Origin: Bacillus sp. N1-1 | GTDB lineage: Bacteria > Bacillota > Bacilli > Bacillales > Guptibacillaceae | Length of the DNA stretch: 64,000 nt | NCBI RefSeq assembly: GCF_009818105.1 | Contig: NZ_CP046564.1 | Coordinates: 2,666,001 to 2,730,000 of the forward strand | Reading direction: 5' to 3' | Shown here: positions 35,948 to 44,132 of the stretch, one piece after another | How the letters are laid out: the number at the start of each line of letters is the position of its first letter | Numbering within the stretch: position 1 is the stretch's first letter | Notes under the pieces: model-generated | What the model was told of the DNA's origin: nothing | The model's database searches: none | What the model saw: only the letters and a program-made list of their open reading frames with translations | Made by a program: the position numbers and the translations under genes

Positions 35948-36778
35948 ATGACAAGAACGAACATCGGCTTCATTGGTGCCGGATCAATCACAGAAGCAAT
36001 TGTCGAAGGAATGATTTCTGAAAAGTTTGTTGACTCTAACCAAATTATGTTATTGAATCGCTCCAATTCACAGCGACTTGAGGAATTAAAAACAACATAC
36101 AGCGTTCACGTTACTCAAGATATTCAGAAACTGTTGCAACAAAACAGAGTGATCATACTAGCTATGAAGCCAATAGACGCGCCCGATGCTTTAAGCAAGA
36201 TTCAGCCATATATTCATAAAAACCATCTGATCATTTCTGTTTTAGCAGGCATTACAACTGCTTATATCGAAGAAAAGATCCACACACGTACCCCTATTGT
36301 TCGTGCGATGCCAAATACATCAGCAACAATAGGGTTATCTGCAACAGCTATTTCAGGTGGAGCGTTCGCGAATGAAAATGACTTATTGTTTACAAAGCGT
36401 CTGTTTCAAACGATTGGTAGCGTCGTGCCCGTTCCGGAAGATAAAATGAATGCCGTAACAGGGTTATCTGGTAGCGGTCCAGCTTATTTCTATTATATGG
36501 TAGAATGTATGGAAAAAGCCGCTATACAGAATGGACTTGACGAGGAAACAGCACGTGAACTCATCTTGCAAACCATTTATGGAGCTGCCATGATGCTTCG
36601 TCAAACGAAACAACCAGCAGAACTTTTAAGAAAAAAGATTACGAGTCCAGGAGGAACGACACAAGCCGGAATTGCTACTCTTAAAGAGTATGATTATGAA
36701 GAAGCTCTTTTAGCATGTATTACAGATGCAACGAATCGATCTCAACAGCTAGGTGAGCTTTTCCAAAAACAAAACTAA
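35948..36778 (+). CDS. proI: Pyrroline-5-carboxylate reductase
   Basis: The 276-residue enzyme makes proline from pyrroline-5-carboxylate with NAD(P)H. It has an N-terminal Rossmann loop GFIGAGSITEAI (GxGxxG), MPNTSATIG, and the P5CR signature region GLSGSGPAYFYYMVECMEKA ... SPGGTTQAGI. Of four in-frame ATG/TTG candidates, ATG 35948 has AAGGA at 8 bases. It sits behind a proline T-box and next to yqjP-yqjQ, as B. subtilis proI (yqjO) does. Expression should respond to proline starvation. Confidence 0.94.
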   Translation: MTRTNIGFIGAGSITEAIVEGMISEKFVDSNQIMLLNRSNSQRLEELKTTYSVHVTQDIQKLLQQNRVIILAMKPIDAPDALSKIQPYIHKNHLIISVLAGITTAYIEEKIHTRTPIVRAMPNTSATIGLSATAISGGAFANENDLLFTKRLFQTIGSVVPVPEDKMNAVTGLSGSGPAYFYYMVECMEKAAIQNGLDEETARELILQTIYGAAMMLRQTKQPAELLRKKITSPGGTTQAGIATLKEYDYEEALLACITDATNRSQQLGELFQKQN

Positions 36779-36779
36779 T

Positions 36780-36821
36780 GTTTTTGCCCGGTCATTTTCT
36801 ACAATGTCCGGGCAAAAAAAT
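36780..36821. repeat. Inverted repeat after proI
   Basis: TTTTTGCCCGG (36781-36791) and CCGGGCAAAAA are complementary around a loop, with inner ACATT/AATGT-like symmetry. The T run is on the 5' side and A run on the 3' side, so it lacks the usual T tail on either strand; it may still end transcription or protect the mRNA 3' end. Confidence 0.5.
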
Positions 36822-36832
36822 ACCAATATATT

Positions 36833-37096
36833 TTACACACTCTTCTTCTGGACAACGCTACACATTTTTTTTAAGTGGTCTAAAGCTTCTTCACTATCTA
36901 ATCCATTTGCAACAATGGTCATCGGTCCAAAGTGAGTTGTCAGTCTCCCCATACTTAAAATGCTCTTAGCATTTAATCGTTTCCCTTCAACTTCTACAAT
37001 AATGTAACTACTAAAGAGATTTGCACTCTTTACAAAGTCCATCAAGAAGGCCATTGTAATTTTACTCGTGATCAAAACGGTTTCTTTATATACCAT
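36833..37096 (-). CDS. HPr-like protein without the phospho-histidine
   Basis: An 87-residue protein of HPr length and pattern: VLITSK at the start, FVKSANLFSSYIIVEVEGKR, NAKSILSMGRL, and a C-terminal SEEALDHLKK helix. The active-site segment, TGLHARP in HPr, reads ITMAFLM, so His15, Arg17 and Pro18 are all replaced. The regulatory serine (Ser46 in HPr) is kept as Ser45. Crh keeps only the serine as well, but has Gln at the histidine. It cannot act as a PTS carrier; a CcpA-type regulatory role is possible but unproven. ATG 37096 has GGAGG 8 bases upstream. Divergent from tnrA. Confidence 0.8.
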   Translation of the reverse strand: MVYKETVLITSKITMAFLMDFVKSANLFSSYIIVEVEGKRLNAKSILSMGRLTTHFGPMTIVANGLDSEEALDHLKKMCSVVQKKSV

Positions 37097-37220
37097 CCTT
37101 GCATCCTCCTCAGTATCTAATACAACCGTTTGCACATTTCTATTTTGACACCCTACCTCCCTAACCGCAAGGACTATGGCACCTTTCCTGACACAAACTT
37201 TACAACTGATTCATATGTTA

Positions 37221-37237
37221 TGTCAGATATTCTAACA
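37221..37237. promoter_or_regulatory. TnrA/GlnR box upstream of tnrA
   Basis: TGTCAGATATTCTAACA fits the consensus TGTNA-N7-TNACA at every fixed base. Its centre is about 50 bases upstream of the start predicted from the -10 at 37267, the distance at which TnrA activates. It probably mediates autoactivation of tnrA. Confidence 0.82.
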
Positions 37238-37263
37238 ATCCACCCGTGATTAATGAATAGCTA

Positions 37264-37272
37264 TGATATAAT
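37264..37272 (+). promoter_or_regulatory. Extended -10 promoter of tnrA
   Basis: TGATATAAT (TGn plus a perfect TATAAT, 37267-37272). No good -35 is present at 17 bp, as expected for an activator-dependent promoter. Confidence 0.65.
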
Positions 37273-37309
37273 GATAGCAGATTGCCAGTTTAGAAGACTT
37301 CAATAGTAT

Positions 37310-37327
37310 ATGTAGCTATAGCTACAT
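37310..37327. repeat. Perfect palindrome in the tnrA leader
   Basis: ATGTAGCTATAGCTACAT is an 18-bp perfect palindrome, 31 bases before the tnrA start and downstream of its -10. It could be an operator for another repressor; no T tail follows, so it is not a terminator. Confidence 0.6.
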
Positions 37328-37357
37328 TATGAATATGAGCATAGGGAGTGACTGGAG

Positions 37358-37666
37358 ATGTCATATAAAGATAAAAAAGTTCTGCCCATCGGATCAGTCA
37401 GTGAATTAACTGGACTATCTCTCAGAAAGATCCGCTACTACGAGGAAAGAGGCCTTATTCTACCTGACCGATCTGGTGGTGGTACAAGAAAATTCTCGTT
37501 TACAGATGTAGAAAAACTAATGGACATTGCAAATCAAATTGAAGATGGCATGCAAACATTTGAAATTAAAAAGCTTTATAAAAAAGAAAAGCAAAAAGAT
37601 AAAGACAAAATTAGAGATGAAATGATTCGCGGGCAGTTAAATGCAGCATTTAAAATGACAAAATAG
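37358..37666 (+). CDS. tnrA: Nitrogen regulator TnrA (MerR family)
   Basis: The 102-residue protein has the MerR-type winged helix SVSELTGLSLRKIRYYEERG, the TRKFSFTDVEKLMDIANQIE segment and the C-terminal GQLNAAFK, which corresponds to the glutamine synthetase/GlnK-binding tail (QLNAHFR in B. subtilis TnrA). GlnR is longer and lies with glnA, so TnrA is the better call. It activates nitrogen-scavenging genes during nitrogen limitation. A TnrA box stands at about -50, and AGGGAG is 10 bases before the ATG. A terminator follows. Confidence 0.92.
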   Translation: MSYKDKKVLPIGSVSELTGLSLRKIRYYEERGLILPDRSGGGTRKFSFTDVEKLMDIANQIEDGMQTFEIKKLYKKEKQKDKDKIRDEMIRGQLNAAFKMTK

Positions 37667-37670
37667 AGAA

Positions 37671-37700
37671 AGAAGCAAGCGATATTCGCTTGCTTCTTTT
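37671..37700 (+). terminator. Terminator of tnrA
   Basis: AGAAGCAAGCGA pairs with TCGCTTGCTTCT (37671-37696) around TAT, followed by TTTT. Confidence 0.92.
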
Positions 37701-37774
37701 AGAGTTTCTTCGTTTAGAATATACGATGCAGGGTATAAATAAAAACAGAATGGTAATGAAAGGAGTTTTGCTCT

Positions 37775-38161
37775 ATGAGTTTTCATTATACAGTGGAAAC
37801 CTCTAAAACAGTTGACCAGGCAATTTCTGACTTAACTGATGAACTGCAAACAGAAAAATTCGGCGTATTATGGGATTTTGACCTGTCAGCTAAGTTACAA
37901 GAAAAAGGAATGGACTTCCAAACACCTTATCGCGTTCTCGAAGTTTGCAACCCTAAAGAGGCAGAGCGTGTTCTACATGAAGATAAGTTAGTTGGTTATT
38001 TTCTCCCTTGTAAAATCGTTGTTTTTGATGATGACGGGCAAACAAATATTGGAATGCCAAAGCCAACCACATTGTTAAACTTAACAGGCAAAGACAAATT
38101 AAACGAAATTGGATATGATATCGAGAAACGCCTGATTTCCTGCATTGAGAAAAGCAAGTAA
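37775..38161 (+). CDS. DUF302 domain protein
   Basis: The 128-residue protein begins MSFHYTVETSKTVDQAISDL and contains FGVLWDFDLSAKLQEKG, RVLEVCNPKEAERVL and LLPCKIVVFDDDG-like strands (here FLPCKIVVFDDDGQ), typical of DUF302. Homologues occur widely in bacteria and may bind a small molecule or metal; function is not established. GGAG lies 9 bases before the ATG. Monocistronic. Confidence 0.9.
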   Translation: MSFHYTVETSKTVDQAISDLTDELQTEKFGVLWDFDLSAKLQEKGMDFQTPYRVLEVCNPKEAERVLHEDKLVGYFLPCKIVVFDDDGQTNIGMPKPTTLLNLTGKDKLNEIGYDIEKRLISCIEKSK

Positions 38162-38166
38162 CATTA

Positions 38167-38203
38167 GCCCTCCTCTCTTTCATTAGAGAAGAGGGTTTTT
38201 TTC
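38167..38203 (+). terminator. Terminator of the DUF302 gene
   Basis: CCCTC-ct-CTCT pairs with AGAG-aa-GAGGG (38168-38195), then TTTTTTT. Confidence 0.85.
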
Positions 38204-38242
38204 TAGTTTTTCTCCCTTTTTATAGGGCGGCAATCTTTTCAT

Positions 38243-38560
38243 CTATTCTTTTAGTCGTGGATCATGACGATATACAGTCAAATCGATTTTTGAATTAGGA
38301 AGAAAAATGATCCCTTCCCCTTCTAACATCATCTTTTGATTGATGTAGCCTTCCTCTGTTGTTATGCCAATTTCACCTTTCGAGTTAATCACACGATGCC
38401 ACGGCAGATTATGCCCTTGACTCATAGTGTGTAGAATCCGCACAACTTGCCTTGCTCCACGTGGACTTCCTGCACACTTTGCAATTTGCCCATAAGTCAT
38501 CACTTTCCCTGGTGGAATTTTTTTAATAATCGAAACAACATTTTCAGTAAATTCTTCCAC
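38243..38560 (-). CDS. Alkyltransferase-like (ATL) DNA repair protein
   Basis: A 105-residue protein with the C-terminal domain of O6-alkylguanine-DNA alkyltransferase: KVMTYGQIAKCAGSPRGARQ (helix-turn-helix with the arginine finger) and LPWHRVI. The acceptor motif PCHRV reads PWHRV, so Cys is replaced by Trp54. That is the mark of ATL proteins, which bind alkylated guanine, flip it and hand it to nucleotide excision repair instead of removing the alkyl group. Start GTG 38560 is preceded by AGAGGG at 8 bases; GTG 38569 overlaps that site. Confidence 0.92.
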   Translation of the reverse strand: MEEFTENVVSIIKKIPPGKVMTYGQIAKCAGSPRGARQVVRILHTMSQGHNLPWHRVINSKGEIGITTEEGYINQKMMLEGEGIIFLPNSKIDLTVYRHDPRLKE

Positions 38561-38701
38561 ATTCCTCACCCTCTAAAGCAGTAGTTTATTCAGTTATTAT
38601 ATCAGTTCCTGCAAGTTCTCAAATAATAAAAACTTTGTATAAAAATAGAGACATGCTAGAAACTATGCTTAGTTAGCTATTGCAAAGGAGCTTAAAAGGT
38701 C

Positions 38702-40348
38702 ATGGATAAGCGTTTAATTGATTGGCCTACATTTTTAGGTGCTTTGAGTTTATTACTGCTTGTAACTGTCCCGCTTGTCCTTTTTCCTGAAAAGGGAAAG
38801 GAAATTGTCAACAAAGCGAATGAGTTCGTCACCACCCAATTTGGCGTTCTTTATTTACTTGTAGGTCTCGGGATTTTTTTCTTTTTGATTTATGTCGCCT
38901 TTAGTGATAATGGTAGAGTGCGCTTAGGGGAAGAGGACGAGCGTCCTGAATTTAACAATTTCTCATGGGCAGGAATGCTTTTCTGCGCTGGAATTGGATC
39001 AAGTATTTTATACTGGGGCACCATTGAATGGGCGTATTACTATCAAGGTCCACCATTTGGCCTAGAACCCGGAACGGAAGAAGCAATCCTATGGGCAAGT
39101 ACATATGGCATCTTCCACTGGGGCCCGATCGCATGGGCCATCTATACGCTACCCGCTTTACCGATGGCCTATTTCTATTATGTCCGTAAAAAACCCGTAC
39201 TAAAAATAAGTGAAGCAACAAGACCATTAATTGGAAAACTTGTAGATGGCCCAATTGGAACGATTATCGATGTGCTTTTTATGTTTGGGCTTCTTGGCGG
39301 GGCAGGAACAACGCTAGCACTTGGTACTCCAATGATCGCAGAAGGAATTGATGCTCTCACAGGTATTGGCGTAACAATGGTACTAAAAACGTTGATTCTC
39401 GTTCTTGTAACAGCCATTTTCGCCATCAGTGCTTATTCAGGATTAAAAAAAGGAATTAAAATTTTATCTGATATTAACTTAGTTCTCTCAATTTTTCTGC
39501 TTTTATTTGTATTAATCTTTGGCCCAACCCGTTTTCTCGTTGAAACAGCCACAAACAGCGTCGGTTTGTTGTTGGATAACTTCTTTCATATGAGTACTTG
39601 GACAGAGCCATTTAATGCTCTTGGTCCATATGATAAAACGGGCTTTCCGGAAAGTTGGACCGTGTTTTACTGGGCCTGGTGGATCGTATACGCCCCTTTT
39701 GTTGGGTTGTTCGTTGCCAAAATTTCAAGGGGACGATCCATAAAGCAAATGATTCTTGGAACCATTAGTTATGGAACTTTTGGAAGTTTATTGTTCTTTG
39801 GTATTCTCGGAAATTATGGACTTCATATGCAATTAACAGGTGAGTTTGATGTGATTGGGGTACTTAATGATGAGGGAGCACCCAGAGCCATCATAGAAAC
39901 CATTGGTCAACTTCCATTTTCATGGTTTATGATCTTCATTTTTGTCGTGTTAGCGATCATTTTTCTTGCGACGACGTTTGACTCGAGCTCTTATATTTTA
40001 GCCTCCGTTGTTCAAAAAGAGGTCAAAGATGAACCGCTACGCTGGAACAGACTGTTTTGGGCATTCGCGCTCTGCCTTATGCCGTTAGTTCTCATGTTTG
40101 TCGGGGGACTTGGGACACTTCAAACAGCGAGTATCGTAGGTGGATTTCCCCTTCTCTTTATTATGATTATGCTTGGTTGGTCATTTATGCGAGCTTCTAC
40201 AGCTGATATCAAAGCTTCTGAACATTATGACCCTAAAACCTTTTCATTAAATTACAAAAAGATTTTACAATCAATCAAGCGCAAGAAAACGAAGAAACAA
40301 AAAGGACCTATCGATGCTCATTTTGAAGAGGATAAGAAAGATAAATAG
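38702..40348 (+). CDS. BCCT-family betaine/carnitine/choline transporter
   Basis: A 548-residue protein with 12 TM segments and the BCCT signature WTVFYWAWWIVYAPFVGLFV, with arginine-rich KISRGRS next to it. The TM3 motif reads AGIGSSILYWGTIEWAYYY. Sodium-coupled BCCTs such as BetP have glycines at several of these positions, and this version resembles the CaiT-type antiporter form. Likely substrates are quaternary amines such as carnitine, choline or betaine. The C-terminal tail (about 505-548) is long, hydrophilic and Lys-rich. AAAGGAG lies 11 bases before the ATG. Confidence 0.88.
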   Translation: MDKRLIDWPTFLGALSLLLLVTVPLVLFPEKGKEIVNKANEFVTTQFGVLYLLVGLGIFFFLIYVAFSDNGRVRLGEEDERPEFNNFSWAGMLFCAGIGSSILYWGTIEWAYYYQGPPFGLEPGTEEAILWASTYGIFHWGPIAWAIYTLPALPMAYFYYVRKKPVLKISEATRPLIGKLVDGPIGTIIDVLFMFGLLGGAGTTLALGTPMIAEGIDALTGIGVTMVLKTLILVLVTAIFAISAYSGLKKGIKILSDINLVLSIFLLLFVLIFGPTRFLVETATNSVGLLLDNFFHMSTWTEPFNALGPYDKTGFPESWTVFYWAWWIVYAPFVGLFVAKISRGRSIKQMILGTISYGTFGSLLFFGILGNYGLHMQLTGEFDVIGVLNDEGAPRAIIETIGQLPFSWFMIFIFVVLAIIFLATTFDSSSYILASVVQKEVKDEPLRWNRLFWAFALCLMPLVLMFVGGLGTLQTASIVGGFPLLFIMIMLGWSFMRASTADIKASEHYDPKTFSLNYKKILQSIKRKKTKKQKGPIDAHFEEDKKDK

Positions 40349-40382
40349 CATAGCAGATAATTTTTCCATATCGAAAATTATA

Positions 40383-40411
40383 TTGACACTTTCAGTTGGT
40401 CATGATAAAAA
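40383..40411 (+). promoter_or_regulatory. Promoter of the NSS-transporter T-box transcript
   Basis: Consensus TTGACA (40383-40388), a 17-bp spacer, then TAAAAA (40406-40411) as -10. It leads into the T-box leader. Confidence 0.6.
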
Positions 40412-40439
40412 TTGAATAACTCTATAAATATTGAACTGC

Positions 40440-40657
40440 TTTGAAGGAAAACTAGTAGCCACCTTTTCCCTATTGAAGAGAGCCGATGGTTGGTGAGAAT
40501 CGGTATATAAAAGGACGTGAATTTCATTTCTGGAGCTTCTTTTGTACTCGCAAAAGACGGTGAAGATCGTTACACAATGAAGAGGTGAGTTTTCTCACAA
40601 CCAGGGTGGTACCGCGATAACAATCGTCCCTACGGATAACGTAGGGGCGATTTTTTT
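40440..40657 (+). promoter_or_regulatory. T-box riboswitch, probably phenylalanine-specific
   Basis: The T-box CAGGGTGGTACCGCG (40602-40616) is followed by a terminator (40623-40632 with 40641-40650, then TTTTTTT). Stem I starts near AGTAG (40453). The specifier region reads GAATTTCA; TTC (40523-40525), or TTT read one base earlier, both encode Phe. UGGU in the T-box predicts a discriminator A, which fits tRNA-Phe. It argues against tRNA-Trp (discriminator G), although TGG occurs 3' of this region. It controls the NSS transporter 49 bases downstream. Confidence 0.85.
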
Positions 40658-40705
40658 GTGGAATAACGGAATCAGCATTCAATAATAAACGAAAGGAGCA
40701 ACAGT

Positions 40706-42049
40706 ATGAGTCAAAATGAACAATGGTCTTCAAGACTTGGTTTTATCCTAGCTGCAGCAGGTTCAGCGATTGGTCTAGGGGCCATATGGAAATTCCCGTA
40801 CACAGCAGGTCAAAATGGAGGTGGCGCTTTCTTTCTGATTTTTATTCTATTTACATTAATACTTGGTCTTCCACTTCTACTAGCAGAATTTTCAATTGGA
40901 CGAACCGCTCAAAGCAACGCGGTAGATTCTTATAAAACAATATCTCCAGAATCAAAGTGGTATCGGGTTGGTATTATGGGGATGATTACTTCTTTCATCT
41001 TGTTATCCTTTTATAGTGTCATTGGAGGATGGATTATCGCCTACCTATATAAAGCTGTTACAGGAGAGTTAACAGGCCTCTCCTCCGATGAGTACGCACA
41101 AGTATTCGGTACGACAATATCAAATTCGTTTGTTAGTATTTTCGCGCAATTTATTTTCATTATTCTAACCATTCTCGTTGTCGCTCGAGGTGTAGAGAAA
41201 GGGATTGAACAGGCAAGTAAAGTGATGATGCCGGCTTTATTTCTTCTCTTCATTATTCTAGTCATTCGAGCCGTTACGCTAGAAGGTTCAATGGAAGGCA
41301 TTTTGTTCTTGCTTCAACCTGACTTCACAAAAGTAACCTCTCAAACAATCTTAGAAGCAATGGGACAATCATTCTTCACATTGAGTGTCGGAGTATCGGT
41401 TATGGTCACGTATAGTTCATACTTACCAAAAACGCAAAGTTTACCACGCTCCGCTCTGTCGATTGTGGTAATGAACATTTTTATCGTTCTTCTTGCTGGT
41501 CTAGCGATTTTCCCTGCCGTTTTTGCTTTTGATCTTGAAGCTGGAGCTGGTCCAGTTCTCTTATTTAATGTGCTTCCGACAGTATTTGGTCAGCTGCCAT
41601 TCGGAATGCTCTTTTTCATTGCCTTTTTGGTTCTGTTTTTGTTTGCAGCATTAACTTCTGCTTTTTCAATGCTTGAGATCATTGTATCGGTTATTTCGAA
41701 AGGTGACCTTAAGAAACGAAAAAAATGGGCATGGATCATTGGGCTTGCCATTTTTGCTGTTGGTATTCCATCAGCTCTCTCATACGGTGTTTTGAGCGAT
41801 GTCACCTTATTCAATAAAACGATATTTGATTTAGCCGATTACGCGGTAAGTAATGTGCTTCTACCGATCGGAGCTTTGTTAATATCCATTTTTGTTCCTT
41901 TAAAAATGAAGAAATCTGCCTTATATGAAGAATTAAAACGTGGAAGTGGTTTAAAGAAAGGCTTGTTCGAAACATGGTATTTTCTTATCCGTTTTGTCGC
42001 ACCGCTTCTTATTCTTTTCGTTATGTTAGATGTTCTTGGAATTTGGTAA
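40706..42049 (+). CDS. NSS-family sodium:amino-acid symporter
   Basis: A 447-residue protein beginning [20 protein letters not shown] with the NSS TM1 motif [20 protein letters not shown] (sodium and substrate site) and [10 protein letters not shown]. It has 11-12 TM segments like LeuT/YocR. A T-box with a probable Phe specifier controls it, so the substrate is likely phenylalanine or a related aromatic amino acid. AAAGGAG lies 7 bases before the ATG. Monocistronic, with a terminator behind. Confidence 0.9.
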   Translation: MSQNEQWSSRLGFILAAAGSAIGLGAIWKFPYTAGQNGGGAFFLIFILFTLILGLPLLLAEFSIGRTAQSNAVDSYKTISPESKWYRVGIMGMITSFILLSFYSVIGGWIIAYLYKAVTGELTGLSSDEYAQVFGTTISNSFVSIFAQFIFIILTILVVARGVEKGIEQASKVMMPALFLLFIILVIRAVTLEGSMEGILFLLQPDFTKVTSQTILEAMGQSFFTLSVGVSVMVTYSSYLPKTQSLPRSALSIVVMNIFIVLLAGLAIFPAVFAFDLEAGAGPVLLFNVLPTVFGQLPFGMLFFIAFLVLFLFAALTSAFSMLEIIVSVISKGDLKKRKKWAWIIGLAIFAVGIPSALSYGVLSDVTLFNKTIFDLADYAVSNVLLPIGALLISIFVPLKMKKSALYEELKRGSGLKKGLFETWYFLIRFVAPLLILFVMLDVLGIW

Positions 42050-42054
42050 ACAGG

Positions 42055-42088
42055 AAAAGCCTCACCTTATGGCGGTGAGGCTTTTTAC
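42055..42088. terminator. Bidirectional terminator (NSS / PBP)
   Basis: AAAAGCCTCACC (42055-42066) pairs with GGTGAGGCTTTT (42074-42085) and has T runs on both strands between convergent genes. Confidence 0.9.
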
Positions 42089-42092
42089 TTTG

Positions 42093-44132
42093 TTATTCTT
42101 CTTCAATAGGTGCAGCAGGTTTCGGTTCATCTTTAAGGTCAAAATAAGCTTCAAACAATCGTCTCGCAATATCTTTGTTTACAGATTCATTTCTGTCACT
42201 ACTTAAGCTAGGAACCACAACCGCTAACGCAATTTCTGGATCTTCATAAGGAGCATAACCTACAAAGGTTAAATTAAATCCATCAATATTATTATCACGA
42301 CCAAATTTCACTTCAGCCGTACCCGTTTTACCAGCATGAGTGAAATCTGTTCCTTTGAAATATTTCGTTGCTGTTCCGTTACTAGCATTCGTAACTCTCC
42401 ATAAACCATTTTGTACTCTGTTAATATCGCTTTGACTCATTTGAATACGATTCATAACGTTTGTATCAAACTGATCAACAATGATATTCGATAACCCATC
42501 GACATTTGATGCCTCATGAACTTCTTTTAAGAAATGAGGCTGAATTCTTTTTCCGTCGTTTGCAATCGTTGAAATATACTGAGCCATCTGAAGAGGTGTG
42601 TACGTATCAAATTGGCCAATCATTAAGTCCATTAAGTTACCTATTTGTTGGATTCCACCATTGATTCCAGTCGTTTCAATTGGCATATCAATTCCTGTCT
42701 TGTTTCCAAGACCAAATTGATTAAAATGATAGCGAACCTCATTATATGCATATGGATCCCACGGTATCCCACTTGTGTTTGGAACATAATCATACCCTGC
42801 CATCATCATGGCGATCCTGAACATGTAGACGTTGGATGATCTTTCTAACGCTTCAACATCATTCACCCAACCGAGGTTTGCATATGACGCCTTATCATTG
42901 GTAGCAGGTATAGAAATTGGGGTATCATATAAGGTTGTGCCGTGACTAATCACTCCCGTTTCATAGCCCGTTAGCACAGATGCTCCTTTTACTGCTGAAC
43001 CCATTTCGTATGCTTCCGACAAGGTTCCATAAGAATATTCAATATACTCATTGTCTTTAGAGCTGTATTTTGTCCCACCAAATGCTAATATCTCACCAGT
43101 GTCAGGATCCATTCCAATCGCATAAGCACGATCCGCATATGGGTTTCCCCGCGCTCTTGCTTTTCTTAGTTCTTCTTCAAGAATTGTTTCTAACTTCTGT
43201 TGCAGATCAATATCCACAGTTAGTACGAGATCATTCCCTCTTTTTCCTGGAATCACTTCAGGCTCCCCTATTGGCTTTCCTGATTTGTCAGTTACATATT
43301 TTTTCATCGACTTCTGCCCTCTTAATAAATCCTCATACTGCTTCTCAAGATAGCTGATGCCAACAAGATCGTTATTATCGTACCCTTTCATTGTATAAGC
43401 ATCCAACGATTCTTTTGGAATTTGACCTAAGTTCCCAAACATTGTTTCCATCGTTTCATTATAAGGATAAATCCGTTCCGCATCTGGCGATATGTCGACT
43501 CCTGGTAAATCTTTAAGGTTTTCACTAACTTGCGCAATCTCTTCACGTGTTAATCCCTTCTTAATTGATTGAGAAGAGAGTGCATATCCCGAATCCATCT
43601 GTCGTTTGATTGCCGCAATTTTCAATTCATCCTTATCACTTGTAATTTCCTTAAGATCTTCTTCATTGATGCGATCAATTTGTAGGCTATAAGCCTTTTT
43701 AGACTCAAGTTCTTCCCACTCTTCTTCTGATAATTTGGCTTTGGCTTTTTCAGGTCTAGTAATAATCCAGAAATCTTTCAAATCGCGCTCTGTCACCTTA
43801 TCCGTATCCATCTCAATAAATGAAGCTAATTTACGAGCAACCTCAAGTCTTTCCTCTTGTTTCGTATTTTGATTTCGAATATAGGTTAATGTAAACGTTG
43901 GCTCGTTATCGACAATAACTCGTCCGTACCGATCGTACATCTTTCCTCTAGGGGCCGATGATTTCGCTGTTACATTCTCGGTTTGTTCTGATATTCGTTC
44001 GAAATCTTCCCCTTGCACAATTTGAATCATCCCAAGTCTAAGGATAAGAATAGAAAACAATAGAAAAACAAAGAGAAACAAAATATTTAGCCGAAACGGC
44101 ACATGTGTTTTCTTCATTTTTTCCTTAATCAT
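42093..44132 (-). CDS. Class B penicillin-binding protein (PbpA/PbpH type)
   Basis: A 679-residue PBP2-type D,D-transpeptidase. There is one TM anchor near the N-terminus (about 10-32), a dimerisation/pedestal domain to about 310, and a transpeptidase domain with GSAVKGAS (SxxK), SSN (SxN) and AGKTGTAEV (KTG). All catalytic motifs are present. PbpA and PbpH make lateral-wall peptidoglycan in B. subtilis rods. ATG 44132 has GGGGGG 6 bases upstream; ATG 44150 has none. The C-terminus is acidic (APIEEE). Which of the two paralogues this is cannot be settled. Confidence 0.9.
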   Translation of the reverse strand: MIKEKMKKTHVPFRLNILFLFVFLLFSILILRLGMIQIVQGEDFERISEQTENVTAKSSAPRGKMYDRYGRVIVDNEPTFTLTYIRNQNTKQEERLEVARKLASFIEMDTDKVTERDLKDFWIITRPEKAKAKLSEEEWEELESKKAYSLQIDRINEEDLKEITSDKDELKIAAIKRQMDSGYALSSQSIKKGLTREEIAQVSENLKDLPGVDISPDAERIYPYNETMETMFGNLGQIPKESLDAYTMKGYDNNDLVGISYLEKQYEDLLRGQKSMKKYVTDKSGKPIGEPEVIPGKRGNDLVLTVDIDLQQKLETILEEELRKARARGNPYADRAYAIGMDPDTGEILAFGGTKYSSKDNEYIEYSYGTLSEAYEMGSAVKGASVLTGYETGVISHGTTLYDTPISIPATNDKASYANLGWVNDVEALERSSNVYMFRIAMMMAGYDYVPNTSGIPWDPYAYNEVRYHFNQFGLGNKTGIDMPIETTGINGGIQQIGNLMDLMIGQFDTYTPLQMAQYISTIANDGKRIQPHFLKEVHEASNVDGLSNIIVDQFDTNVMNRIQMSQSDINRVQNGLWRVTNASNGTATKYFKGTDFTHAGKTGTAEVKFGRDNNIDGFNLTFVGYAPYEDPEIALAVVVPSLSSDRNESVNKDIARRLFEAYFDLKDEPKPAAPIEEE

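Noticed and set aside
40523..40535. TGG as a tryptophan specifier in the second T-box
   Set aside because: It lies 3' of the GAA that marks the specifier loop, and the UGGU element calls for A73, whereas tRNA-Trp has G73.
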